Positions 49,648-58,512 of a stretch of 64,000 bases of DNA are shown here, piece by piece. This DNA comes from Litoreibacter janthinus (GTDB taxonomy: Bacteria > Pseudomonadota > Alphaproteobacteria > Rhodobacterales > Rhodobacteraceae): the NCBI RefSeq assembly GCF_900111945.1, contig NZ_FOYO01000001.1, forward strand, positions 1,991,751 through 2,055,750. Reading direction: 5' to 3'. The notes beneath the pieces are model-generated. The model saw only the letters and a list, made by a program, of their open reading frames with translations, did not search any database and was not told the DNA's origin. A program made the position numbers and the translations under genes. Positions within the stretch are counted from its first letter, which is position 1, and each line of letters starts with the position of its first letter.

Positions 49648-51053
49648 GGCAGGATTTCCTTCAGGCGCAGCTGCGCGATCCGTTCGACCTGACGACAGGC
49701 CTCGTCGAATTCGACTTGGCTGTCATTGTGGATGCGGCGCTGAAAGGCTTCCAGAATGCTGAGCTTCGTATTGTCGCGTACGGCTATAATGAAGGGAAAT
49801 CCGTGCTTTGCGACATATTCCTCATTTAAATCAGTAAACGCTTGGCGTTCCTCATCTGTCAGGGCATCCAAGCCTGCGCTGGCTTGCTCGGACGTGCTTT
49901 CGGCCGTCAGTCGCTTGGCTGCGGCCAGCTTGCCGGCAAGATCAGGGTGTGCATCCAGAACCTCTAGCCGTTCCGTCGAACTTGCCGCGCGGAACATCCG
50001 GGCCATTGCGTTCCAAAGCCCTTCGGCCGTGTCATGCGCGGGGCCCAGCTCAAGGTTCCAAGCCCGCTCCGCGACCCAAGGTGAATGCTCGAAGATGCTA
50101 CCGTAAGTATCTATAAATGTTTGCTTATCCATCAGCGTCGGGCGCGTCTTCGGGGCCGCAGGGTGTTCTGCCAACCAATGCTGCGCAATCTGCTGGCGGG
50201 TGGCAAACCAAACGCCATCATGGCCGCGCACATAGTCAAGGAACCGCTTCAGCGCCTGCACCCGACCCGGACGCCCGATCAGTCGGCAATGCAACCCGAT
50301 GGACAACATCTTGGGGGCCCCATCGCAGCCTTCCTCATAAAGCGCATCAAAGCTGTCGCGCAAATAGGCCTCGAACTGGTCGCCCGAGTTGAACCCTTGC
50401 GGCGTGGCAAAGCGCATGTCGTTGCAATCCAGCGTGTAAGGCACCACCAACTGGTCACGCCCGTCAAAGCGCACGTAATAAGGCAAATCGTCCGCGTAGC
50501 TGTCGGCGACATAGTCGAAGCCCCCGTGTTCTGCCACCAGCCTCACTGTGTTGGCCGAACAACGTCCCGTATACCACCCGCGCGGGGCTTCACCGACGAC
50601 CTGCGTGTGGAGCTTGACAGCGGCTTCAAGATCAGCGCGCTCATCCTCGGGCGAAGCATCCTTGTACTCGACCCATTTCAACCCGTGAGACGCAATTTCC
50701 CAACCCGCGCCCTTCATCGCGGCCACCTGTTCAGGGGACCGGGCGAGGGCGGTCGCAACACCATAGACGGTGATTGGTAAATCCTTCAGAAGTCGGTGGA
50801 GCCTCCAGAATCCGGCGCGGGCTCCATATTCGTAAATTGATTCCATGTTCCAGTGACGCTGTCCGGGCCAATGGGCGGCACCGACGATCTCGGACAGGAA
50901 GGCTTCGGAGGCCGCGTCGCCATGCAGCACGCAATTCTCGCCACCTTCTTCATAATTAAGGACAATTTGAACGGCGATCTTCGCACCGTTTGGCCAATTG
51001 GCGTTCGGTGGCTGGGCTCCGTGGCCGTGCAGATCACGCGGATAACGATTCAT
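49644..51053 (-). CDS. puuE: Bifunctional allantoinase PuuE / OHCU decarboxylase
   Basis: A fusion of 469 residues. Residues 1-300 are a PuuE-type polysaccharide-deacetylase-fold allantoinase (QIVLNYEEGGENCVLHGD, GWEIASHGLKWVEY, APRGWYTGRCSANT, GLHCRLIGRPGRVQAL), which opens allantoin. Residues 312-469 are OHCU decarboxylase (FIDTYGSIFEHSPWVAE, LDAHPDLAGKLA, FTDLNEEYVAKHGFPFIIAV), which makes (S)-allantoin. The two steps are consecutive, so the fusion may channel product. GAGGGAGA precedes the ATG. First gene of the minus-strand purine operon. Confidence 0.92.
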   Translation of the reverse strand: MNRYPRDLHGHGAQPPNANWPNGAKIAVQIVLNYEEGGENCVLHGDAASEAFLSEIVGAAHWPGQRHWNMESIYEYGARAGFWRLHRLLKDLPITVYGVATALARSPEQVAAMKGAGWEIASHGLKWVEYKDASPEDERADLEAAVKLHTQVVGEAPRGWYTGRCSANTVRLVAEHGGFDYVADSYADDLPYYVRFDGRDQLVVPYTLDCNDMRFATPQGFNSGDQFEAYLRDSFDALYEEGCDGAPKMLSIGLHCRLIGRPGRVQALKRFLDYVRGHDGVWFATRQQIAQHWLAEHPAAPKTRPTLMDKQTFIDTYGSIFEHSPWVAERAWNLELGPAHDTAEGLWNAMARMFRAASSTERLEVLDAHPDLAGKLAAAKRLTAESTSEQASAGLDALTDEERQAFTDLNEEYVAKHGFPFIIAVRDNTKLSILEAFQRRIHNDSQVEFDEACRQVERIAQLRLKEILP

Positions 51054-51100
51054 GGCAGATCTCCCTCGTTTTATCGCTACATCATTTAAATGCGCACGTA

Positions 51101-51119
51101 TTTCAAAAATTATTTGAAA
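51101..51119. promoter_or_regulatory. Palindrome between puuE and the HIU hydrolase gene
   Basis: Perfect 7-base arms TTTCAAA / TTTGAAA around AATTA, in the 148-base divergent region of the purine operons; a ten-base palindrome CATTTAAATG lies 19 bases to its left. Probable binding site for the local regulator. Confidence 0.45.
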
Positions 51120-51201
51120 GAGTTTTCCGGAGCGCGACCTAGCATTTATTTCGCTATTGCCCGACCTTGAGTTAACCTGACCGATATTGAGGAGATCGCA
51201 G

Positions 51202-51555
51202 ATGCTCGGCTACCTAACGACCCATGTGCTCGATACCGCGCTCGGCAGTCCTGCGGCGGGACTGGAAATCATGCTTTATCGCGTTTCAGGCAACAGCCAT
51301 CGCAAGATTGCAACGATGGTGACAAATGCAGACGGGCGCACCGATAGCCCGATCCTCCCTGAAAAGGATTTCAAAACGGGCACCTATGAATTGGTCTTCA
51401 AAGTAGGGGCCTATCTCGATGCGTGCGGCACGCCGCCGGAAGACCCGCGCTTTCTGGACGAGGTACCGATCCGGTTCGGGATGTCCGAGCAAAGCCACTA
51501 TCACGTTCCGTTGTTGGTCAGCCCGTTTGGATATTCGACCTATCGCGGCAGCTAG
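51202..51555 (+). CDS. hiuH: 5-hydroxyisourate hydrolase (transthyretin-like)
   Basis: A 117-residue cytoplasmic tetramer-forming enzyme hydrolysing 5-hydroxyisourate to OHCU. N-terminal LTTHVLDTALGSPAAG carries the catalytic histidine, TNADGRTD and the C-terminal tetrapeptide YRGS are signatures of the family. The start at 51202 follows GAGGAG. It is divergent from the allantoinase/OHCU decarboxylase gene and supplies its substrate. Confidence 0.94.
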   Translation: MLGYLTTHVLDTALGSPAAGLEIMLYRVSGNSHRKIATMVTNADGRTDSPILPEKDFKTGTYELVFKVGAYLDACGTPPEDPRFLDEVPIRFGMSEQSHYHVPLLVSPFGYSTYRGS

Positions 51556-51593
51556 AACTTGCTCTGGCAGGGCGGAGTGTGCTGTCATGAGCC

Positions 51594-52373
51594 ATGACAC
51601 AGCTTACTGAGCCCGCAGCTTCACCTCGACCCGAAATTGGAACCGTTACGTTTTGGGAATTGCTTCGCGCATTGCGCGAGGGATGGCGCGACTTTACCCG
51701 TGCGCCGGCCTATGGGCTGTTCTTTTCCGCCTTCTATGTTCTGTGCGGCGCAGGTTTGGTTTATTGGGGCGCGGGGACGTTTACGTGGACGCTTGTGCTG
51801 GCCTTGGGCTTTCCCATCGTGGCCCCGTTCGCCGCAGTCGGCCTCTATGAGGTGAGCCGCCGCCTTGAGGCGGAAGAGCCCCTGACATGGTCGTCTGTCC
51901 TGTCGGTCGTTTGGGCCGAACGCGGGAGGCAACTCCCTTGGATTGGCGCGCTACTGGTACTCATTTTCCTGTTCTGGAGCTTCTTTGCACATATGTCGCT
52001 TGCGCTGTTCTTGGGGAATATGCAGCTGATCAACATTACAACGTCGTGGGAGGTTTTCCAGTCACCTACGGGCATCGCGCTAATCGCCTTTCAGATCTTT
52101 GTAGGCGGGGTTGTCGCTTTGATGACCTATACGATCACGGTGGTCTCCATGCCGCTGCTGCTTGACCGTGAGATCGACTTCATGACGGCCATGGGCTTTT
52201 CTATTCGGACGGTGCTGCACAACAGGGCCGTCATGCTGCTTTGGGCCGCAATCATAGCAATCGTGGTATTGGTGGCGCTGGTGCCAATGTTCCTAGGGTT
52301 GTTTCTGGCGCTGCCTGTGTTGGGTCACGCAACGTGGCACATCTACCGCAGAGCACTTTACACACCAACTTGA
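51594..52373 (+). CDS. DUF2189-type membrane protein
   Basis: Integral membrane protein of 259 residues with six hydrophobic segments. The start (FWELLREGWRDF-like ALREGWRDFTRAPAYGLFFS) and the glycine/tryptophan-rich loops match DUF2189 proteins, whose role is unknown; they often lie near cytochrome or catabolic genes in alphaproteobacteria. It follows the HIU hydrolase gene by 38 bases. Its end overlaps the convergent TetR gene by 16 bases. Confidence 0.78.
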   Translation: MTQLTEPAASPRPEIGTVTFWELLRALREGWRDFTRAPAYGLFFSAFYVLCGAGLVYWGAGTFTWTLVLALGFPIVAPFAAVGLYEVSRRLEAEEPLTWSSVLSVVWAERGRQLPWIGALLVLIFLFWSFFAHMSLALFLGNMQLINITTSWEVFQSPTGIALIAFQIFVGGVVALMTYTITVVSMPLLLDREIDFMTAMGFSIRTVLHNRAVMLLWAAIIAIVVLVALVPMFLGLFLALPVLGHATWHIYRRALYTPT

Positions 52374-52972
52374 TCCGCCGCGCAAAGCTGTAAGAACGCA
52401 GGCATCACCCCTGCGACATGCTCTTTGATCTGGCCGCGTGTGGGTTGGGGCAGGGTGCCAATGACACGCCGGATTTGCAGATCGCCGATCAACAGGGTCA
52501 AATACCATTCCGCCGCCTGTTCGTCGCTTGGCGCAGAGATCACCCCTGTCTGGCGCAATGCGGCCATTAGTTGAACAATCCTGGGCAATATCCGATCGCG
52601 ATTGCCACGCGATATGGCGGCCCCCAGCTTGCCGGTCGCGTCAGAAGCCGCCGCGCGGTTCAGCGCAATCTCGCGCTCGCCCAATAGCAGCCCCAACAAC
52701 AATCGGCCAATCTGATCGAGCGTATCCTCAGTCCTCACCGAACTGGTAAGCGCCTTCTCCAGTGCCGTTTCGATATCGAGGACATTGGATTTCACGATCT
52801 CCAGAAACAGGCGCTGCTTGTCGCCATACCACCGATAGAGCGTTTCGTTCGACGCATTGGCGGCTTTGGCTATGGTGAGCATCGACGCGCCTTCGTACCC
52901 ACGGCTTCTCATGACATCGAGCGCGGCACTCTCAATCTCGGATCTTCGCTGCTCTTTCAGTTCTGCGCGCAT
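52358..52972 (-). CDS. TetR family transcriptional regulator
   Basis: Regulator of 204 residues. N-terminal TetR domain: RRSEIESAALDVMRSRGYEGASMLTIAKAANAS split across residues 8-40, then NETLYRWYGDKQRLFLEIV. The C-terminal ligand domain is not diagnostic. I start at the ATG at 52972 because GAGG lies five bases upstream; an ATG 36 bases earlier lacks a ribosome site. Its target is unknown; the convergent membrane protein gene and the purine genes are candidates only by position. Confidence 0.83.
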   Translation of the reverse strand: MRAELKEQRRSEIESAALDVMRSRGYEGASMLTIAKAANASNETLYRWYGDKQRLFLEIVKSNVLDIETALEKALTSSVRTEDTLDQIGRLLLGLLLGEREIALNRAAASDATGKLGAAISRGNRDRILPRIVQLMAALRQTGVISAPSDEQAAEWYLTLLIGDLQIRRVIGTLPQPTRGQIKEHVAGVMPAFLQLCAADQVGV

Positions 52973-53060
52973 GGCGGCCTCAAATAACTCGGGAATTACC
53001 GAACACATCTATACGGAAAAGTAAATATGCCTCAGATGTCGGAGTCGGTCACGGGCGCTG

Positions 53061-53996
53061 CTATGCGTCGGACTGGGCCTTCTTGATCGCTGTGCCGATC
53101 CGGTCGGACATATGATCCATGAACAATCGCAGCTTTGGGTCCTGATGCTTCCGGTGGGCATAAAGAAAACCCAAAGTGACCGGCGAGGGCGGTGTATCTT
53201 GACATAGTTCTACCAGCGCGCCGGATGCCAGATGTTGGGCCACCTCATGCCGTGGCTTCAGAATTACTCCGTACCCATCCAACGCCCAGCCGGTCAGAAC
53301 GTCGCCATCATCGCTTTCAAACGGGCCGGTAACAGCATATTTGCGCGGGCCGTCCGGCGTATTTAGAATCCATTGAAACTCAGGCGCACCCGGATAACGC
53401 AGGTTCAGGCAATGGTGGCCATCTGCAATCAGGTCATCGCCGTTTTTCGGGCGGCCCATAACGGCAAGATAATCCGGTGCGGCGCAGACAACCCGCTCCA
53501 CCTCGGCAAATTGGCGCATCATCAGGTTGCTGTCGCGGGGTTGATCCTGAAACAGGGCCACATCCAGCCCTTCGCTGGTCAGATCGATCTTGCGGTCTGA
53601 CAGTCGCAACCTGATTTCGACAAGCGGGTACAGTTTTTTGAACCGTGGCACTTCAGGCGCGAGGAACCGCTTCCCGACGCCCAAAGGCGCAGCCACGAAA
53701 AGAGTTCCCCGTGGGGAACGCGTCATGTCAGTCACGGCCGCTTCTGCGGCGTCTATCGCCTCAAGAATACGCAGCGCCCCGTCATAGAAGACCCGGCCTT
53801 GCTCCGTCGGATGAAGCGAGCGGGTGGTCCGCGAGAACAGGCGCACGCCCAACTGTGTTTCGAGCGTGTTAATCCGAGCCGAGGCGACAGCAGCGGAGAT
53901 CCGTTGATCGCGCGCCGCAGCGGACATGGAGCCCAAATCATAGACCCTGAGGAAGGTTTTGATGGTCTCGACGTAGCTCACAGGGCGATTATCCAA
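53061..53996 (-). CDS. LysR family transcriptional regulator
   Basis: Regulator of about 311 residues. The N-terminal helix-turn-helix (KTFLRVYDLGSMSAAARDQRISAAVASARINTLE, about 10-45) and the LTPAG-equivalent RTTRSLHPTEQGRVFYDGA are clear; the co-inducer domain starts near residue 90 (GTLFVAAPLGVGK). The start is uncertain: TTG at 53996 or GTG at 53981, neither with a convincing ribosome site. It is divergent from puuD with an 86-base gap, the classic arrangement for a LysR protein controlling the neighbouring gene, here urate oxidation. Confidence 0.86.
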   Translation of the reverse strand: MDNRPVSYVETIKTFLRVYDLGSMSAAARDQRISAAVASARINTLETQLGVRLFSRTTRSLHPTEQGRVFYDGALRILEAIDAAEAAVTDMTRSPRGTLFVAAPLGVGKRFLAPEVPRFKKLYPLVEIRLRLSDRKIDLTSEGLDVALFQDQPRDSNLMMRQFAEVERVVCAAPDYLAVMGRPKNGDDLIADGHHCLNLRYPGAPEFQWILNTPDGPRKYAVTGPFESDDGDVLTGWALDGYGVILKPRHEVAQHLASGALVELCQDTPPSPVTLGFLYAHRKHQDPKLRLFMDHMSDRIGTAIKKAQSDA

Positions 53997-54082
53997 TAAT
54001 ATTTGAAACTGCCGATGATAATTCTCTATTTCCTGTAGGTAATCAACTGTGGTGTCATAGGCGAAACAGCGGGAGAAAGATC

Positions 54083-55327
54083 ATGTATGACTTGGCAATC
54101 ATGTGGGACTGGTTGGCCTTCGCCGTGCGCTGGCTGCATGTCATCACCGCTATCGCATGGATCGGAAGCTCGTTTTACTTCATTGCGCTCGACCTGGGCC
54201 TGAACCGCGATATCGACGGTCCGGCAGATGGCGAGGAATGGCAGGTCCACGGCGGCGGCTTCTACCACATTCAGAAGTATCTGGTGGCCCCCGAGCAGAT
54301 GCCCGAGCATCTCACATGGTTCAAATGGGAAAGCTACATGACGTGGATCTCCGGCGCGGCGATGCTGGCAGTGGTCTATTGGGTCGGGGCAGAGCTATTC
54401 CTGATTGACCCGAACGTAATGGATCTGGCGCAGTGGCAGGCCATAGCAATCTCGGCGGCCTCGCTGACCATCGGGTGGATCATTTACGACTTCTTATGCA
54501 AATCCCGACTGGGCGATCGCCCGACCATGCTGATGGTTCTGCTCTTCGTGCTGTTGGTGGTGATGGCATGGGGCTACACGCAAGTCTTCACGGGCCGCGC
54601 GGCGCTGCTGCATCTGGGCGCGTTCACCGCAACGATCATGACGGCCAACGTGTTCTTCATCATCATGCCCAACCAGCGCATCGTGGTCAAAGACCTGCAA
54701 GAGGGCCGCGCGCCGGACCCGAAATACGGCAAAATCGCCAAGCTGCGCTCCACTCACAACAACTACCTTACGCTTCCGGTAATCTTCCTGATGCTGTCCA
54801 ACCACTACCCGCTGGCTTTCGCCACCGAGTATAACTGGATTATCGCGGCGCTGGTCTTCCTGATGGGTGTGACCATTCGCCATTATTTCAACACGATGCA
54901 CATGAAGAAGCCCGAGCCGCGCTGGACTATCGGGGCGACGGTGCTGCTGTTCATTGCGATCATGTGGCTGTCCGCCCTTGGCCAGCCTTCGCTTGAAGTT
55001 GATGAGGATCAGGCGATGGGTCCCGTGGCCACCCAATACGCTCAGGCGCAGGGGTTCGAGGACGTGCGCGACATCGTTCTTGGCCGCTGCTCCATGTGTC
55101 ACGCACGCGAGCCCGTCTGGGACGGGATTCTGTGGGCTCCGAAAGGCGTGCATCTCGAGACAGATGCCGACATCGCGGCTCAGGCCGCCCAAATCTATTT
55201 GCAAGCTGGTGCAAGCCACGCCATGCCACCCGCCAACCTGACCTATATCGAGCCGACAGAGCGCGCGGCGATCCGGCAATGGTTCAAAAATGCACGCGTT
55301 CCCGTGGCTTTGGCTTCAACGAATTAG
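54083..55327 (+). CDS. puuD: Membrane urate oxidase PuuD with C-terminal cytochrome c domain
   Basis: Integral membrane protein of 414 residues oxidising urate to 5-hydroxyisourate and passing electrons to a c-type cytochrome domain, unlike soluble oxygen-using uricase. The N-terminal half has eight hydrophobic segments with histidines in RWLHVITAIAWIGSSFYFIALD and LRSTHNNYLTLPVIFLMLSNHYP. The haem-binding motif is C336-S-M-C339-H340, with a distal methionine expected in ASHAMPPANLT. GGGAG precedes the ATG. With HIU hydrolase and the OHCU/allantoinase fusion it completes urate to allantoate. The local ccm genes would mature its haem. Confidence 0.93.
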   Translation: MYDLAIMWDWLAFAVRWLHVITAIAWIGSSFYFIALDLGLNRDIDGPADGEEWQVHGGGFYHIQKYLVAPEQMPEHLTWFKWESYMTWISGAAMLAVVYWVGAELFLIDPNVMDLAQWQAIAISAASLTIGWIIYDFLCKSRLGDRPTMLMVLLFVLLVVMAWGYTQVFTGRAALLHLGAFTATIMTANVFFIIMPNQRIVVKDLQEGRAPDPKYGKIAKLRSTHNNYLTLPVIFLMLSNHYPLAFATEYNWIIAALVFLMGVTIRHYFNTMHMKKPEPRWTIGATVLLFIAIMWLSALGQPSLEVDEDQAMGPVATQYAQAQGFEDVRDIVLGRCSMCHAREPVWDGILWAPKGVHLETDADIAAQAAQIYLQAGASHAMPPANLTYIEPTERAAIRQWFKNARVPVALASTN

Positions 55328-55450
55328 GGGTCGGAGGCCCCGGAATTTTTCTCTTGAGTCCGCGCGGACATTGATCCAGCCTGAGGTCAGGAAGCTGCCA
55401 CCGCACCACTCATACCCATCGATATATGCCGCGCAGTTTCCTGAGGTCTG

Positions 55451-55464
55451 CCCCAGTTCTGGGG
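55451..55464. promoter_or_regulatory. Short palindrome upstream of the iron-sulfur subunit gene
   Basis: CCCCAGTTCTGGGG, 31 bases before the start codon at 55495; an operator or leader hairpin. In the same 167-base gap, GGGG and CCCC near 55326-55341 followed by a TTTTT run may be a weak puuD terminator. Confidence 0.3.
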
Positions 55465-55494
55465 AACCGAATTCAGGAGCTAAAGAGGGAATTG

Positions 55495-55971
55495 ATGGTT
55501 GATATTGCGCTGACAGTGAACGGCAAAGCCGTCTCGGGCGAGGTGGAGGGGCGCACGCTGTTGTCCACATTCCTGCGCGAGGATCTGCGATTGACCGGCA
55601 CGCATATCGGTTGCGACACGTCGCAATGTGGGGCCTGTGTGGTTCACGTGGACGGCAAGGCGGTAAAGTCCTGCACCATGTTCGCCGCAGAAGCTGATGG
55701 CGCCGAGGTTTCCACGATCGAGGGGCAGGCAAATGCCGACGGCTCGCTCAACGTGATCCAGGCGGCGTTTCAGGAGCATCACGGATTGCAATGCGGCTTC
55801 TGCACGCCCGGCATGGTGATGTCTGCGGCAGCACTGCTGAAGGAGAACCCGAAGCCCTCCGAAGCCGAGGTGCGTGAGTATCTCGAAGGCAATATCTGCC
55901 GCTGCACGGGCTACCACAATATCGTCAAGGCAATCATGGCCGCGTCCGGGCAGGACGTTTCTTCGCACTAG
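55495..55971 (+). CDS. (2Fe-2S) small subunit of a xanthine-dehydrogenase/CO-dehydrogenase-type enzyme
   Basis: Cytoplasmic electron-transfer subunit of 158 residues. A plant-type ferredoxin domain has [21 protein letters not shown] (its four cysteines), and the helical domain has CGFCTPGM with CRCTGYHNI, giving the two [2Fe-2S] clusters of CoxS/XdhC-type small subunits. AAGAGGGA precedes the ATG. These subunits normally pair with a FAD subunit (next gene) and a molybdopterin large subunit, which is absent from this window. Placement beside puuD suggests a purine substrate such as xanthine, but this is inference. Confidence 0.9.
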   Translation: MVDIALTVNGKAVSGEVEGRTLLSTFLREDLRLTGTHIGCDTSQCGACVVHVDGKAVKSCTMFAAEADGAEVSTIEGQANADGSLNVIQAAFQEHHGLQCGFCTPGMVMSAAALLKENPKPSEAEVREYLEGNICRCTGYHNIVKAIMAASGQDVSSH

Positions 55972-56027
55972 CTAACGGTAGACTGCGGCGCGAGCGCGCG
56001 GCCCGAAACAAAAAGGGGAATTCTACA

Positions 56028-56813
56028 ATGTATAAGTTCGAAATGACCCGCCCAACGACAATTGCAGAGGCCGTGGCAGCGTTGTCGTCGGAAGAGGCGC
56101 AGGCACTGGGTGGCGGGCAGACACTGATCCCGACATTGAAGCAGCGCCTTGCCAGTCCCGAGATGCTTGTCAGCCTGACCGGAATTGACGAGATGAAGGG
56201 GATTTGCGTGGATGATGACGGCAGGGTTTGCATTGGTGGGGGCACCACCCACGCGGTTGTTGCTGCCGATACGCGCTATCCGGCGCTATCTGCGCTTGCA
56301 GGCCAGATCGGCGATCCGGCTGTGCGCAATCGTGGCACCATCGGAGGATCGGTCGCCAACAACGACCCTGCTGCGTGCTATCCGGCGGCGGTTCTCGCCT
56401 CCAACGCGACTATTGTCACCAACGCCCGCGACATCGCGGCTGACGACTACTTCCAAGGTATGTTCACGACGGCGCTGGAAGACGGTGAACTCGTCACCGA
56501 AGTGAAATTCCCGGTGCCGGAAAAAGCCAACTACCAGAAGTTCGTCCAACCCGCCTCGCGCTTTGCTTTGGTGGGGGTGTTTGTCGCCAAATTCTGGGAT
56601 GGGGTGCGGGTTGCTGTGACTGGCGCATCTGAAGAAGGCGTGTTCCGCTGGACGGACGCCGAAGCGGCACTGTCCGACAGTTTCAAAGCGTCAGCATTGG
56701 ATGGGCTATCGCTGAGCGGGGAGGGGATGATCTCCGACCTGCACGGCACCGGCGACTACCGCGCACATCTGGTGAAGGTGCTGACGGGGCGGGCCGTGTC
56801 GGCTGCGGCCTGA
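56028..56813 (+). CDS. FAD-binding medium subunit of a xanthine-dehydrogenase/CO-dehydrogenase-type enzyme
   Basis: Flavoprotein subunit of 261 residues, slightly short for CoxM (about 280-295). FAD-binding motifs ALGGGQTLIP (about 25-34) and TIGGSVANNDPAACYPAAVLA (about 104-124) are intact. It follows the iron-sulfur subunit by 56 bases with AGGGGAA upstream. No molybdopterin subunit lies before, between or after: the next gene is on the other strand and begins a metal transporter operon. Either the large subunit is encoded elsewhere or it was lost. Confidence 0.9.
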   Translation: MYKFEMTRPTTIAEAVAALSSEEAQALGGGQTLIPTLKQRLASPEMLVSLTGIDEMKGICVDDDGRVCIGGGTTHAVVAADTRYPALSALAGQIGDPAVRNRGTIGGSVANNDPAACYPAAVLASNATIVTNARDIAADDYFQGMFTTALEDGELVTEVKFPVPEKANYQKFVQPASRFALVGVFVAKFWDGVRVAVTGASEEGVFRWTDAEAALSDSFKASALDGLSLSGEGMISDLHGTGDYRAHLVKVLTGRAVSAAA

Positions 56814-56818
56814 CCGAT

Positions 56819-57664
56819 TTACTGCGTGACGCGCCGAGATTGGATCGTGGCGCGGAGGAACGCAGCAATGAAAGCCGCTGTCATCAGCAACACGATGGTC
56901 GGGGCAGGGGCGCTGTCGAGAAAGAAGCTGGCATAGACACCCGCAAAGGCGCACAGCCCTGCGATCGCCATGGACAGCCAGAGCATGACGCCGAACCGTT
57001 TCGTAAGCAAAAACGCGATGGCACCTGGGGCGACAAGGAAGGCGATGGCTAGGATAATCCCGACCGCCTGAAGTGCCGCCACGACGGTTAGCGAAATCGC
57101 AGCAAGCATTCCGAAGTGAAGCAGGCGCACAGGCAGGCCTTGCGCACGCGCTTGCTGCTCGTCAAAGGCCTGCAGCAACAAATCACGCCAGAAAAAGGCG
57201 ATGAGCCCCGTGACCAGCGCCGCGATCAGGCCGGTGGTCCACATGTCTTCCGGCCCGACACCCAGCATGTTGCCGAATAGGATGTGGTCCAGATGAACCT
57301 CGCTTTCGATTTTCGTGTACATCACGATGCCCAGCCCGAACATGCCCGAGAAGACGACGCCCATGACGGTGTCGCGCTTCACGCGCGAGTTTTCGTCGAT
57401 CCACCCCGTCAGCCCCGCGCAGGCCATGCCCGCCGCGAAGGCCCCAAGGCCAAGCGGCAAGCCCAGCACATAGGCCAGTACCACCCCTGGCAGCACCGCA
57501 TGAGAGATAGCATCGCCCATCAGGGACCAGCCTTTGAGGACCAGAAAGCAGGACAGCAAACCAGCGGGAATTGCCAGCATGACCGAGATGATCAGCGCGT
57601 TCACCATAAACGGGAACTGGAAGGGCAGGCACCATTCTGCCTCGCACTGTGACAGCCACTCCAT
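56819..57664 (-). CDS. sitD: Manganese/iron ABC transporter permease, second (SitD-like)
   Basis: Inner-membrane permease of 281 residues in the ZnuB/SitC/SitD family, with eight or nine hydrophobic segments. LKGWSLMGDAISHAVLPGVVLAYVLG (in two blocks near 44-70), the family hallmark, is present, as is GIILAIAFLVAPGAIAFLLT. I use the ATG at 57664 (AGAGG upstream, overlapping the preceding stop). It ends six bases from the convergent medium-subunit gene. Last gene of a four-gene operon; two distinct permeases point to Sit rather than Znu. Confidence 0.87.
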   Translation of the reverse strand: MEWLSQCEAEWCLPFQFPFMVNALIISVMLAIPAGLLSCFLVLKGWSLMGDAISHAVLPGVVLAYVLGLPLGLGAFAAGMACAGLTGWIDENSRVKRDTVMGVVFSGMFGLGIVMYTKIESEVHLDHILFGNMLGVGPEDMWTTGLIAALVTGLIAFFWRDLLLQAFDEQQARAQGLPVRLLHFGMLAAISLTVVAALQAVGIILAIAFLVAPGAIAFLLTKRFGVMLWLSMAIAGLCAFAGVYASFFLDSAPAPTIVLLMTAAFIAAFLRATIQSRRVTQ

Positions 57665-58512
57665 CACAAAGCCTCTCGAGCGCGAGCGCGGGACGCGAGG
57701 ATGCCATGCTTGGGGGCAAAGACGAATGCCACAAGGAACAGCATCGTTTGGAGGCAGACGATGACCCCGCCCGTGGCGCCATCAAGGAAATAGCTGATAT
57801 AGGCCCCAATGAACGAAGTCAGCGTCCCGATCGCCACAGAGATGATCAGAAGGCTTGGGAAGCGGTCGGTCAGCAGGTAGGCCGTCGCTCCGGGGGTCAC
57901 AACCATAGCGATGACCAGAAACGCGCCAACAGTTTGCATCGCAGCTACGGTGCAAGCCGACAATAGCGTGAAGAAGACCACCTTCAGCAGTTCAGGTCGC
58001 AGCCCGATGGACCGCGCATGGCTTTCATCAAAGAAGGTCACCATCAGGTCTCGCCACTTTGCCAGCAAGACGACCAAGGAGACGCCGCCAATCAGCGCCA
58101 ATTGCAGCGTGTCCGCAGGAGAGATGGCAAGGATGTTGCCCATAATGATCGTTTGAATGTTCACGGACGCAGGCGACAGCGAGATCATGAACAGCCCCAG
58201 CCCGAAGAAGGAGGTGAAAATCAGCCCGATAATGGCGTCTTCCTTCAATCCGGTTCGTTGGTTCAGGAACAGCATTGCCCCGCCCGCCAAGCCGCCGGCA
58301 AAGAAGGCTCCCAACGCGAAAGGAAGGCCCAGCATATAGGCCGCCGCCACGCCCGGCACGATGGAGTGGCTGAGTGCGTCCCCGATCAGCGACCAGCCTT
58401 TCAGCATCAGATAGGCGGACAGGAACGCGCAGACGGCCCCAACCAAGGCCGACACCCACATGGAGTTCAACATATAATTATAGGTAAAGGGTTCCCACAT
58501 CGCTTCGATCAT
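57664..58512 (-). CDS. sitC: Manganese/iron ABC transporter permease, first (SitC-like)
   Basis: Inner-membrane permease of 282 residues, paralogous to its downstream neighbour ([50 protein letters not shown]). Eight or nine hydrophobic segments. It starts inside the ATPase stop (ATGA) and its stop overlaps the next start, so all four genes are translationally coupled. Confidence 0.87.
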   Translation of the reverse strand: MIEAMWEPFTYNYMLNSMWVSALVGAVCAFLSAYLMLKGWSLIGDALSHSIVPGVAAAYMLGLPFALGAFFAGGLAGGAMLFLNQRTGLKEDAIIGLIFTSFFGLGLFMISLSPASVNIQTIIMGNILAISPADTLQLALIGGVSLVVLLAKWRDLMVTFFDESHARSIGLRPELLKVVFFTLLSACTVAAMQTVGAFLVIAMVVTPGATAYLLTDRFPSLLIISVAIGTLTSFIGAYISYFLDGATGGVIVCLQTMLFLVAFVFAPKHGILASRARAREAL

